DNA from: an uncultured Clostridia bacterium
GTDB lineage: Bacteria; Bacillota; Clostridia; Lachnospirales; Lachnospiraceae
Assembly: GCA_947643415.1 (NCBI GenBank)
Contig: CANRWA010000005.1
Span: forward strand, 38,740 to 102,739
Direction of reading: 5' to 3'
DNA: 64,000 bases
The notes under the pieces are model-generated. The model was not told where the DNA came from, searched no databases, and worked only from the letters and a program-made list of their open reading frames with translations. The position numbers and the translations under genes were made by a program. Shown in pieces: positions 7,979-15,740 of the stretch. Within the stretch, counting starts at the first letter, position 1; the number at the start of each line of letters is the position of its first letter.

Positions 7979-8734
7979 ATGAAACAGTTTAAAAAAGACA
8001 AGCAGGGAACCGCATCCCCAAGAAAAATGTGTATTGCTGTCCTGTTACTGCTGATCCTGATGAGCATGAGCCTGTCGGCCTGCTCATCCTCTTCCAAAGA
8101 CACGAATAATGCTTCCGGCCCTGCTGTTGAACTTGATACAGAGGCAAATTACGTAAAGACATATCTGGATGCCCTCTGTAAACAAGACTATGAGCCTTAT
8201 GCAAAAGCCTATGATGCTTCTCTGAATGAAGTAAAGGAGGATGTACCAGAATACATCAAAGGCATTATTGAAAGTGAATTTACTTATATTCCATCGGATA
8301 CTATGATCACGGCTTTTGCCAAAACCCTGCAGAAGTTATTTGGAAAATGCAGATATACGGTCTCTCCATCTGTCCAGAATGAAGACGGATCTTATTCCAT
8401 TCCTGTATCTATTGAGAAATTCAGTGTATTTAAGACCTCCCTGGAAAAAGCAGAGAAAGATTACGATGCATGGAAAAAACAGCAATCCGATGACATGGAT
8501 GCAGATGCCATGACAGACAAATATTATGAATTTATCACTAAATACTGCGAAGAAGAATTAAAAAATCCGAAATATGAGGATGCAGCTACCATTACAGTAA
8601 CTCTCTCAATCTCGGAAGAAGATGAGAATGTATATGAGTATGGAGACGAAGATATCAATAGTCTCCTCTATGGGCTGATCGATCTCTCTGCCTGGGACGA
8701 ACTGGTGGATGAAAATGAAGAAGAGGCAGAATAA
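7979..8734 (+). CDS. Lipoprotein of unknown function
   Basis: A 251-residue protein with a type II signal peptide: basic start, hydrophobic stretch at about 17-33 and lipobox LSAC, then a Ser-rich linker. The mature part is acidic and helical (ANYVKTYLDALCKQDYEPYAKAYD), of the kind seen in small Lachnospiraceae lipoproteins of the DUF5105 type, and ends in a run of Glu. AAAAGGAG precedes the ATG. It is one of the few plus-strand genes and stands alone between two minus-strand units. No function can be assigned. Confidence 0.8.
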   Translation: MKQFKKDKQGTASPRKMCIAVLLLLILMSMSLSACSSSSKDTNNASGPAVELDTEANYVKTYLDALCKQDYEPYAKAYDASLNEVKEDVPEYIKGIIESEFTYIPSDTMITAFAKTLQKLFGKCRYTVSPSVQNEDGSYSIPVSIEKFSVFKTSLEKAEKDYDAWKKQQSDDMDADAMTDKYYEFITKYCEEELKNPKYEDAATITVTLSISEEDENVYEYGDEDINSLLYGLIDLSAWDELVDENEEEAE

Positions 8735-8753
8735 GGCTATTGGTCAGAAATGA

Positions 8754-8776
8754 GTTCAAATTAGTGCAGCTGAGCT
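8754..8776. repeat. Degenerate half copy of palindromic repeat family 1
   Basis: The stretch GTTCAAATTAGTGCAGCTGA with its continuation GCT resembles one half of the copy at 54249-54284 with several substitutions. It lies between convergent genes. Weak support. Confidence 0.35.
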
Positions 8777-8806
8777 GGTACAACGTGTCCAAATTAACGG
8801 GATGTA

Positions 8807-9697
8807 CTAGTCTGCTGCAAATTCTTCCTGCTGGTATTGTTCCAGCACATGATTATAAAAAGTCCTGACAGCAGGCGCCAGATTATCCGGATTCAGCGCT
8901 GCGATTCCGACAATACGGTATGCCTCCTCTTCCAGTGGATAACAATCTACCTCATATGGGATATCATTCATGACCATCTCTGGCATCAGACAGATGCCAA
9001 ATCCGTTCGCCACCATGGCAATGGTCGACAGGTCATCCACTACATGGTAATCTGACTTTACATTCAGGTTGTTTTCCCTCATGAATTTCTGGATATCCGC
9101 ATCTGTACTCTCCCTCTGAGTCACAAATTTCTGATTTCTCAATTCCCGGATCCCCACTGCCTCTCCCCTGGCAGCGATCTCCATTCCCTTTGGCACCACA
9201 CAGATCAGCGGATCCTTATATAATGGACGGATCGGAAGGTCTGCTGCACTGGATACAGACAGGAAACCAATATCTGCAATCCCATTTTTAATCCAGTACA
9301 CCACATCATCATAAGTACCCTGAAAGAGTTCCATGGCGATGGCGGGATATTTATCTTGAAAGGAGTGCATGAGCCGGGGCATCCAGTTCGTACACACGCT
9401 GGAAAAGCACCCTACCCGGATACGCCCCTGTTTCAACCCGTTAAACTCCGCGATCACCTGCTGCAGGCTTTCATCGCTGTTCAGCACCCCATTCACATAG
9501 GGAAGAAGACGCTCCCCATAACTGGTGAGCGTCACCCCATTTTTACTCCGGTTCAATATCGTAAATCCAAGTTCTGTCTCCATAGCAGATATGGCATGGC
9601 TGACTGCCGAGGGCGTCAGTCCAAGTATATCTGCTGCCCTTCGGAAACTCCCCTGGTCCGCCACTGACTTAAATACCTGATAATTTAATAAAGTCAT
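8807..9697 (-). CDS. LysR-family transcriptional regulator
   Basis: A 296-residue LysR protein: winged helix at 1-60 (YQVFKSVADQGSFRRAADIL, LTPSAVSHAISAMETELGF) and a two-lobed effector domain at about 90-290 (GRIRVGCFSSVCTNWMP). Its ribosome site GCGAGG includes the last codon of porB, whose stop is only six bases upstream, so it is cotranscribed with the por genes. LysR genes more often lie divergent from their targets; here the regulator is carried at the end of the operon. The effector may be a 2-oxoacid, but nothing in the sequence fixes that. Confidence 0.88.
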   Translation of the reverse strand: MTLLNYQVFKSVADQGSFRRAADILGLTPSAVSHAISAMETELGFTILNRSKNGVTLTSYGERLLPYVNGVLNSDESLQQVIAEFNGLKQGRIRVGCFSSVCTNWMPRLMHSFQDKYPAIAMELFQGTYDDVVYWIKNGIADIGFLSVSSAADLPIRPLYKDPLICVVPKGMEIAARGEAVGIRELRNQKFVTQRESTDADIQKFMRENNLNVKSDYHVVDDLSTIAMVANGFGICLMPEMVMNDIPYEVDCYPLEEEAYRIVGIAALNPDNLAPAVRTFYNHVLEQYQQEEFAAD

Positions 9698-9703
9698 TCT
9701 GTG

Positions 9704-10645
9704 TTACCTCGCAGTCTTATAAAGAAGGTCCTCCCATCTTCTGTCCACCTCTTCTTGAAATTGCTCGATAAGGTGTTCATTTCCTTTCTTGAACAGGTGC
9801 TTAAACCGTCCCTGCTCACGAAGGAAATCTTCAATAGGAAGTTTCTTCTTCGGCTCATATGAAAGAATCCATTTCCCATGGTCCACTTCAAAGAGCGGCC
9901 AGTAACAGGTCTCCACTGCCAGCCTGCAGATCTTCATGATATCTGCCATATCATAACGCCACCCACGGGGACACGGGGTCATAATATTCAGAAAACTGGC
10001 ACCCTCCGTATAGATCGCCTTCTCCGCTTTTCTGTGAAGGTCTTTGAAATCTCCCGTAAATGTAGTCTGTGCCACATATGCCACATCATGGTCAGCGATG
10101 ATGCTGGCCAGATCTTTCCGGTTCTGCATCTTTCCATCGGATTCTTTCCCCACTGGTGTGGTAGTCGTATCTGCAAACATCGGCGTGGCAGAGGAACGCT
10201 GGATACCTGTATTCATATAGGCGCCATTGTCATAACAGACATAGACCATATCATGTCCCCGCTCCATGGCACCGGACAGTGACTGAAACCCAATGTCATA
10301 GGTTCCGCCATCCCCGCCAAATGTGATGAACTTAAAGTTCACATCCTCTGGCAGTTTTCCCCTTTTCTTCATTGCTCTATAAGCTGTCTCGACACCACTC
10401 AGGGTAGCCCCTGCATTCTCAAAGGCATTATGGATATAGCTGTCCTCCCATGCCGTATAGGGGTACATGAAAGAGGAAACCTCCAGACATCCTGTGGCAT
10501 TTCCGATGACAGCATGGTCTTCCTCATGAAGCGCCCGGAGGACAGCACGGACAGCGATGGTGGCGCCGCATCCTGCACACATACGATGGCCGGGAGCCAG
10601 TCTCTCTGGCTTCTCCATCATTGTTTTCAAACTATAATCACTCAT
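9704..10645 (-). CDS. porB: 2-oxoacid (pyruvate):ferredoxin oxidoreductase, beta subunit
   Basis: Thiamine-diphosphate binding subunit, 313 residues. Near the N-terminus is RMCAGCGATIAVRAVL (cluster Cys), and the TPP motif is GGDGGTYDIGFQSLSGAMER with the following DNGAYMNTGIQRS. The holoenzyme decarboxylates a 2-oxoacid, probably pyruvate, to acyl-CoA and reduces ferredoxin. The gene order gamma-delta-alpha-beta is that of the four-subunit pyruvate or 2-oxoisovalerate enzymes. The substrate cannot be told from these motifs with certainty. GGAGG precedes ATG 10645. Confidence 0.9.
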   Translation of the reverse strand: MSDYSLKTMMEKPERLAPGHRMCAGCGATIAVRAVLRALHEEDHAVIGNATGCLEVSSFMYPYTAWEDSYIHNAFENAGATLSGVETAYRAMKKRGKLPEDVNFKFITFGGDGGTYDIGFQSLSGAMERGHDMVYVCYDNGAYMNTGIQRSSATPMFADTTTTPVGKESDGKMQNRKDLASIIADHDVAYVAQTTFTGDFKDLHRKAEKAIYTEGASFLNIMTPCPRGWRYDMADIMKICRLAVETCYWPLFEVDHGKWILSYEPKKKLPIEDFLREQGRFKHLFKKGNEHLIEQFQEEVDRRWEDLLYKTAR

Positions 10646-10665
10646 TCTTGTCTATCCTCCAACCA

Positions 10666-11847
10666 TTACTTTCTAAGGCGTATGTACTGATACTGCTCTA
10701 TGCTGGTTCCCTTCTCAGTCATATCTTCTAATTCGCCAAATATACCTGTCACATCCCGGATAGTAAAATCCCTGCCGGCAAGACCATAGATATAATTCAC
10801 AGCCTCGACCATCACTTTATTCTTAAACAGTGCCGCAGGCACCTCACTTCCCAGCGGACCGCCATTGCCGTTATAGCTCTCACATCGGTCCATAATGGCG
10901 ACAGCCTTACAATTCTTCAGCGCCTGGGCGACCTCCTCTGCCGGAAAAGGCCGGAATACCCTCAATTTCAGCACGCCTGCTTTCTTGCCTTTTTCCCGCA
11001 TCTCATCCACTGCCTGTTTGGCAGTCCCTGCTGCTGACCCCATGATCAGCATGATATAATCTGCATCCTCTGTCCGGTATTCCTCAAAAAGGCCAAAACC
11101 TCTCCCGGTGAGCCTGCGGTATTTTTCTGCCACCTCAAGGATTACCTGTTTGGAGTTCTCCATGGCAATCTCCTGGTTTTTCTTTGCTTCCATAGCATAA
11201 TTTGACACAGAATAAGGACCCACAGCAATGGGTTTCCCCGGATTCAGCAGGAATTCTTCCGGCTCATATTCCCCGACAAATTCCCTTACCTGTCCATCTT
11301 CCAGAAGTTCTATGTTCTCCACCGCATGGCTTGTAATAAAACCATCCTGGCAGACCATCACCGGAAGATGCACCCTTTCATCCTCAGCAATAGGATATGC
11401 CTGAATAAAATTATCATATGCCTCTTGGTTGTTCTCCGCATAGATCTGGATCCATCCGGTGTCCCTTGCTCCCATGCCATCCGAATGATCACAGTTAATA
11501 TTGATAGGACCTGACAGGGTGCGGTTCACCAGCGCCATCACCAGCGGAAGCCGATTGGACGCCGCAAGAAGAAGTTCTTCCCACATCAGGGCAAGGCCTG
11601 CAGATGACGTGGCAGTGAGGCTTCTTGCCCCTGCTGCCTCTGCACCGATGGCAGCACTCATGGAAGAATGCTCACTCTCTACCGGGATAAACTCCGTATC
11701 CATCTCGCCATTGGCTATATATGTGGATACCATCTGCGGTATCTCCGTCGACGGAGTGATAGGAAAGGCCGGCATCACATCAGGGTTGATCTGGCGGATG
11801 GCATAAGATACCGCCTCATTACCGGACATACGCTCTCTGATCGCCAT
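10666..11847 (-). CDS. porA: 2-oxoacid (pyruvate):ferredoxin oxidoreductase, alpha subunit
   Basis: A 393-residue alpha subunit. It opens with GNEAVSYAIRQINPDVMPAF and carries the substrate-pocket region FPITPSTEIPQMVS followed by VESEHSSMSAAIGAEAAGAR and TATSSAGLALMWEEL. A C-terminal transketolase-like domain covers about 250-393. The ATG overlaps the porD stop codon by one base (TAATG), so the two are translationally coupled. Together with the gamma, delta and beta subunits it forms the soluble oxidoreductase. Confidence 0.9.
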   Translation of the reverse strand: MAIRERMSGNEAVSYAIRQINPDVMPAFPITPSTEIPQMVSTYIANGEMDTEFIPVESEHSSMSAAIGAEAAGARSLTATSSAGLALMWEELLLAASNRLPLVMALVNRTLSGPININCDHSDGMGARDTGWIQIYAENNQEAYDNFIQAYPIAEDERVHLPVMVCQDGFITSHAVENIELLEDGQVREFVGEYEPEEFLLNPGKPIAVGPYSVSNYAMEAKKNQEIAMENSKQVILEVAEKYRRLTGRGFGLFEEYRTEDADYIMLIMGSAAGTAKQAVDEMREKGKKAGVLKLRVFRPFPAEEVAQALKNCKAVAIMDRCESYNGNGGPLGSEVPAALFKNKVMVEAVNYIYGLAGRDFTIRDVTGIFGELEDMTEKGTSIEQYQYIRLRK

Positions 11848-12152
11848 TATTCATTTCCCTCCTTCATCGAGATCGCATCAAAAGGACATACGCTGGCACA
11901 AATGCCGCAGCCCTTACAATGGTCATAGTCAAAATCAAGACGCTTCCCATCTCTCACCGGGATGCTGGAATCCGGACAGACCGGAGCACATAGCAGGCAC
12001 TGCCTGCATTTATCAGAATCGAAGACCGGCGTATTCGTCCTCCATTCGCCGGTCTTAAAAAGGCGGGAAGAACCGCCGTCAAAGATCATCAAACCCTCTG
12101 TCAGATCCTGATGCGGTGTCTTCTCATTGATCTTCGTTACATCTGTTCTCAT
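11847..12152 (-). CDS. porD: 2-oxoacid:ferredoxin oxidoreductase, delta subunit (2[4Fe-4S])
   Basis: A 101-residue ferredoxin-like subunit with two cluster motifs: CRQCLLCAPVCPDSSIPV and CKGCGICASVCPFDAISM. It carries electrons from the TPP site towards external ferredoxin. Start chosen at ATG 12152, where GGAGG lies six bases upstream; the in-frame ATG at 12164 overlaps that ribosome site. The 43 bases between this start and porG include a half copy of the palindromic repeat. Confidence 0.9.
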   Translation of the reverse strand: MRTDVTKINEKTPHQDLTEGLMIFDGGSSRLFKTGEWRTNTPVFDSDKCRQCLLCAPVCPDSSIPVRDGKRLDFDYDHCKGCGICASVCPFDAISMKEGNE

Positions 12153-12173
12153 TACTTCCTCCATCCTAAGCCT

Positions 12174-12196
12174 AGCTCAACGTTGCCAATTTGAAC
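12174..12196. repeat. Half copy of palindromic repeat family 1
   Basis: AGCTCAACG at 12174-12182, then TTGCCAATTTGAAC to 12196, matching the left half of the full copy at 30645-30680 apart from the stem tip. It fills most of the porG-porD gap and touches the porG stop codon (12196-12198). Confidence 0.65.
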
Positions 12197-12807
12197 TATG
12201 CAGACATCTTTCTGTTGTGATTTTCTTTGATCGCCTCTGCCACTTCATCATAGGCAGTCTCCAGCGCCTTCATGTTACCCTCAATCACTTCCGGTTTTCT
12301 GGCAAATTTGTGCTCATAAGATGCCCGCATCTCAGAGATGAACTTTTCCCTTGGCATAACTCCGCTGACGGCAACGATGGCTGCCAGCATAGGGGAGTTT
12401 GGAAAATTTTTTCCCAGATTTTCAACTGATATCTTCCTTGCATCAACCGTATAAACCTGCCCCTTATATCCATTGAGATGTTTCATGATCTCATCTGTCT
12501 CTTTCGCCGTATTGATAAGGATCGCCCCTGTCTCCTTCAATCCTGCTGTTACATTGACAGAATCCAGAAGCGTCTCATCCACCACCACCACATAATCAGG
12601 ATGGTATATATTGGAATGAACCCGAATCTTATCAGAACTGATCCGGTTATAAGCGGTAATGGGTGCTCCCATACGCTCCGGACCATACTCAGGGAATCCC
12701 TGTACATTCTGCCCTGTCTTAAATGCCACATCCGCAAGTAAGAGCGCCGCAGTCTTCGCTCCCTGGCCACCACGGCCATGCCATCTGATCTCAATTCCGT
12801 TCTTCAT
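12196..12807 (-). CDS. porG: 2-oxoacid:ferredoxin oxidoreductase, gamma subunit
   Basis: A 203-residue gamma subunit with the family signature EIRWHGRGGQGAKTAALLLADVAF near the N-terminus, followed by GFPEYGPERMGAPITAYNRIS. It is the first gene of the por operon. AAAAGGAG lies before ATG 12807. A minus-strand promoter sits upstream at 12884-12911. Full length for the family. Confidence 0.9.
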   Translation of the reverse strand: MKNGIEIRWHGRGGQGAKTAALLLADVAFKTGQNVQGFPEYGPERMGAPITAYNRISSDKIRVHSNIYHPDYVVVVDETLLDSVNVTAGLKETGAILINTAKETDEIMKHLNGYKGQVYTVDARKISVENLGKNFPNSPMLAAIVAVSGVMPREKFISEMRASYEHKFARKPEVIEGNMKALETAYDEVAEAIKENHNRKMSA

Positions 12808-12883
12808 AATCTCTTTGTCTCCTTTTATATAAATAATGCCAGCTGTGCGGCTCCATAATCCGCAAAACCTGTCAGCAAGATTT

Positions 12884-12911
12884 ATTATATCGCAGATAAT
12901 CGAAATGTAAA
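12884..12911 (-). promoter_or_regulatory. Promoter of the por operon
   Basis: Minus-strand -35 TTTACA (12906-12911), 16-base spacer, -10 TATAAT (12884-12889). The predicted transcript start is about 70 bases before the porG ATG. Confidence 0.6.
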
Positions 12912-12986
12912 GCGAAAATGTTTAAATTAATTCACTTTAAACTTGAATATATTTCATTTATGTAAATTACTCTTTAAAAATAATAG

Positions 12987-13015
12987 TTGGAAATCATATG
13001 AAAATAAGGTATACT
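12987..13015 (+). promoter_or_regulatory. Promoter of the HD-GYP gene
   Basis: -35 TTGGAA (12987-12992), 17-base spacer, -10 TATACT (13010-13015). A start near 13022 would exclude the in-frame ATG at 12998 and supports the GTG at 13064. Confidence 0.6.
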
Positions 13016-13063
13016 ATAATAAGCATGACTTTATGTGATGAACCATTAGGGGGAAAACGAATT

Positions 13064-14167
13064 GTGATAAAACGATATTTTGTGCGTACGAGTGCATTAA
13101 AAGAGGGAATGCGGATCGACCAGAACATCAAAGACCGCCTGGACCGTACACTGGTTGCCCGTGGAACCATTCTGGATGATTATGTAATCGAAGGGATCCG
13201 GAAACGAGGCATCCATGGTGTATACATAAGTGAGGGAGCGGAAGATCTCAAACCAGTAAAAGAGGAAGAGAAACTTTCTCCATTAGTGCGCCACAATATC
13301 GAAAAAAACCGCAGTGATGACCCCGTTAAGGTGAACCTTTCAGAGAGTGTGAAAAAAAGAGTTTCGGAGGGTATCCAGTATCTGTACAATAATTCCGAAT
13401 CAAAAGAATTTACTGACACCTCCAACCACATCACGACAGACCTTATGAAGGCCATTGATGACAACGATGCCCTCGCTGTAGACATCAGTACACTGAAAAC
13501 AAGTGATGAATATACCTTTAAACACAGTGTCGATGTTGCCACTATGTCTATGATCATCGCCAAGAAGCTTGGCATGTCATCAAAAGACGTCTATAATATA
13601 GGGGTTGCGGGCCTTCTCCATGATATGGGGAAATCAAAGATCCCATTGGAGATCCTGAACAAACCAGCAAGGCTCAATGACGAAGAGTTCGCCATCATGA
13701 AATCACACTCTGAACTCGGTTACCGTATATTAAACGAAAAGAAAGAATTCTCCACCCAAATCTCCCTGGCGGTCCTTCAACACCACGAGAAAATGAATGG
13801 GAAAGGGTATCCCATGGGATGCAAAAGTGATAAGATCATCAATTACGCCAAAATCTTGTCTGTCTGCGATGTCTATGACGCCCTTGTAACAGAACGTCCC
13901 TATAAGAAACCATTTTCACAGAGAAATGCCATCGAAATGATCATGTCTATGACAGAGGAACTGGACATTACAGCGATGCGCGCCTTCCTGTCTACTGTGA
14001 TCCTCTATCCCGTGGACTCTACTGTCCAGCTCAGCAACGGTGAAAAAGCCCGAGTCGTGGAGAACATAGCTAACTCCGTTCTACGTCCTACCGTCGTCGG
14101 GCTCAAAAGTGGTATTGTCTATAATCTATCGGAAGATCTCTCCTGTGCGAATATCATTATCCAGTAA
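13064..14167 (+). CDS. HD-GYP domain protein (probable c-di-GMP phosphodiesterase)
   Basis: A 367-residue cytoplasmic protein. An N-terminal DUF3391-like domain (RYFVRTSALKEGMRI...) is followed by an HD-GYP domain with HSVDVATMSMIIAKKLG, the LLHDMGKSKIP metal motif and HHEKMNGKGYPMG, the GYP signature. All key His and Asp residues are present, so it may hydrolyse cyclic di-GMP or a related dinucleotide. The start is set at GTG 13064, preceded by AGGGGG; the longer ATG start at 12998 lies inside the likely promoter. No receiver domain or membrane segment. It runs alone on the plus strand towards the cyclophilin gene. Confidence 0.88.
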   Translation: MIKRYFVRTSALKEGMRIDQNIKDRLDRTLVARGTILDDYVIEGIRKRGIHGVYISEGAEDLKPVKEEEKLSPLVRHNIEKNRSDDPVKVNLSESVKKRVSEGIQYLYNNSESKEFTDTSNHITTDLMKAIDDNDALAVDISTLKTSDEYTFKHSVDVATMSMIIAKKLGMSSKDVYNIGVAGLLHDMGKSKIPLEILNKPARLNDEEFAIMKSHSELGYRILNEKKEFSTQISLAVLQHHEKMNGKGYPMGCKSDKIINYAKILSVCDVYDALVTERPYKKPFSQRNAIEMIMSMTEELDITAMRAFLSTVILYPVDSTVQLSNGEKARVVENIANSVLRPTVVGLKSGIVYNLSEDLSCANIIIQ

Positions 14168-14211
14168 CTGGTACAACAAAAATCAGGCAATGGACATCCT
14201 TGCCAAACCGA

Positions 14212-14925
14212 TCAGTCGATCACCGTGACTTTCTCGATCACAGGCTGGTTTTCCGGCAGCACAGTACCATTTGCATCTTCCGTCTTTACATTGGCACAGA
14301 TCTTATCCACAACTTTCATTCCTTTCGTTACTTTGCCAAATGCGGCATATTCACCATCCAGATAATCTGCATCCTGGTGCATAATAAAGAACTGGGAACT
14401 GGCACTATCCGGATTCGCAGAACGTGCCATGGAGATCGTGCCTCTGACATGTTTTATATTATTTTCAACTCCATTGGAAGAAAATTCTCCCTTAATGGTA
14501 TGATCGGAACCCCCGGTTCCATTTCCAAGAGGATCGCCGCCCTGGATCATAAAACTGGAAATAATGCGGTGAAAGGTAAGACCATCATAAAATCCCTCTC
14601 CTGCCAGTTTAATAAAGTTCGTCACAGTGATCGGTGCTTTATCTGCATCCAGTTTTACAGTGATGGTACCATAATCCTTTACCTTGATCTTCACACGGTG
14701 TTTCCCTGTAAGATTCTCACCTTTCTCAATCACAGAGCTTAACTCTTCACTGAGGCTGCTTCCGCTTGCTGACTTATCCGCTGCGGCCTGCTGGCCATTC
14801 TGTGTCTCTCCCTGCGAACCCTGTGTTCCCTGAGTGGTCTTCGGCTGATCATTCTTACCATTACAGGCTGTAATACCAAATACCATGATCACCATGGCCA
14901 TAATTATAGCTATTGTACGCTTCAT
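14212..14925 (-). CDS. Cyclophilin-type peptidyl-prolyl isomerase lipoprotein
   Basis: A 237-residue protein with signal peptide and lipobox GITAC (lipid Cys at about 21), a Gln/Ser-rich linker to about 65, then a cyclophilin domain (YGTITVKLDADKAPITVTNFIKL, GLTFHRIISSFMIQGGDP, ARSANPDSASSQFFI). It probably helps fold exported proteins at the membrane surface. It follows the thrH-like gene by about 45 bases on the same strand, with AAGGAG before the ATG. Confidence 0.92.
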   Translation of the reverse strand: MKRTIAIIMAMVIMVFGITACNGKNDQPKTTQGTQGSQGETQNGQQAAADKSASGSSLSEELSSVIEKGENLTGKHRVKIKVKDYGTITVKLDADKAPITVTNFIKLAGEGFYDGLTFHRIISSFMIQGGDPLGNGTGGSDHTIKGEFSSNGVENNIKHVRGTISMARSANPDSASSQFFIMHQDADYLDGEYAAFGKVTKGMKVVDKICANVKTEDANGTVLPENQPVIEKVTVID

Positions 14926-14969
14926 ATTTCTAATCTCCTTCTTATTTTACATATTTCGTTTCTATCTGC

Positions 14970-15572
14970 TTACGACAAAACCTCTTTGATGGCAGCCAAC
15001 AATTCACCATAGTCCTCATAGGCAGCTATTTCAGGGTTATCTGATTTGATCTGATCGGTACTCTTGAACAGAAAACCGGTCTTACTTGCCTTGATCATCC
15101 CCAGGTCATTGTAACTGTCTCCGCTGGCTATGGTTTCATAACCAATAGACTGCAGTGCCTTTACTGTCGTATACTTGGAATTCTGAACCCGCATCCGGAA
15201 TCCGGTTATCTCCCCATCCTCTGCCACTTCTAATGAATTACAGAAGATCGTCGGCCAGCCAAGTTTCTTCATCAATGGTTTCGCAAACTGGGTAAAGGTA
15301 TCACTGATAATAATCACCTGCGTAATGGAACGCAGCTCATCCAGAAACTCTTTCGCTCCCGGAATCGGATCAATCTTCGCGATCGTCTCCTGTATTTCCT
15401 TCAATCCAAGACCATGTTCCCGCAGAATACCAAGGCGCCATGCCATAAGTTTATCATAATCCGGCTCATCCCTGGTTGTCCTTTTTAGTTCAGGAATCCC
15501 ACTGGCCTCAGCAAAGGCAATCCAGATCTCTGGAACCAATACCCCCTCCAGATCTAAACATACGATATCCAT
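14970..15572 (-). CDS. thrH: ThrH-like phosphoserine phosphatase / homoserine phosphotransferase
   Basis: HAD-superfamily enzyme of 200 residues, close to Pseudomonas ThrH in length. Motif I is CLDLEGVLVPEIW (DxE, with Glu in place of the second Asp, as in ThrH), motif II is IISDTF and motif III/IV SGDSYNDLGMI. ThrH enzymes dephosphorylate phosphoserine and can move the phosphate to homoserine. ATG 15572 was chosen because GGGAGGA lies eight bases upstream; the ATG at 15608 has no ribosome site. First gene of a pair with the cyclophilin. Confidence 0.82.
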   Translation of the reverse strand: MDIVCLDLEGVLVPEIWIAFAEASGIPELKRTTRDEPDYDKLMAWRLGILREHGLGLKEIQETIAKIDPIPGAKEFLDELRSITQVIIISDTFTQFAKPLMKKLGWPTIFCNSLEVAEDGEITGFRMRVQNSKYTTVKALQSIGYETIASGDSYNDLGMIKASKTGFLFKSTDQIKSDNPEIAAYEDYGELLAAIKEVLS

Positions 15573-15653
15573 ATCCTGTCCTCCCATTTGTAAGATTACT
15601 TTTGACATTATAGCATAAGTTTCCAGAATCTACAATATGATTATCAGTTAGCC

Positions 15654-15690
15654 AGGGCAATCGCTTAAAAATTTGTTTCAAAGCGGGCGG
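15654..15690. repeat. Palindromic repeat family 2, degenerate copy
   Basis: AGGGCAATCGCTTAAAAA at its left side matches the copy at 20199-20240; the right arm is eroded (CAAAGCGGG). It lies in the gap between feoB and the thrH promoter region, about 50 bases past the feoB stop, and could serve as a terminator. Confidence 0.5.
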
Positions 15691-15740
15691 ATCCCACACT
15701 GACTCCTGTCCGGCATATCACAGCCCGAGCATGGTCTTGT

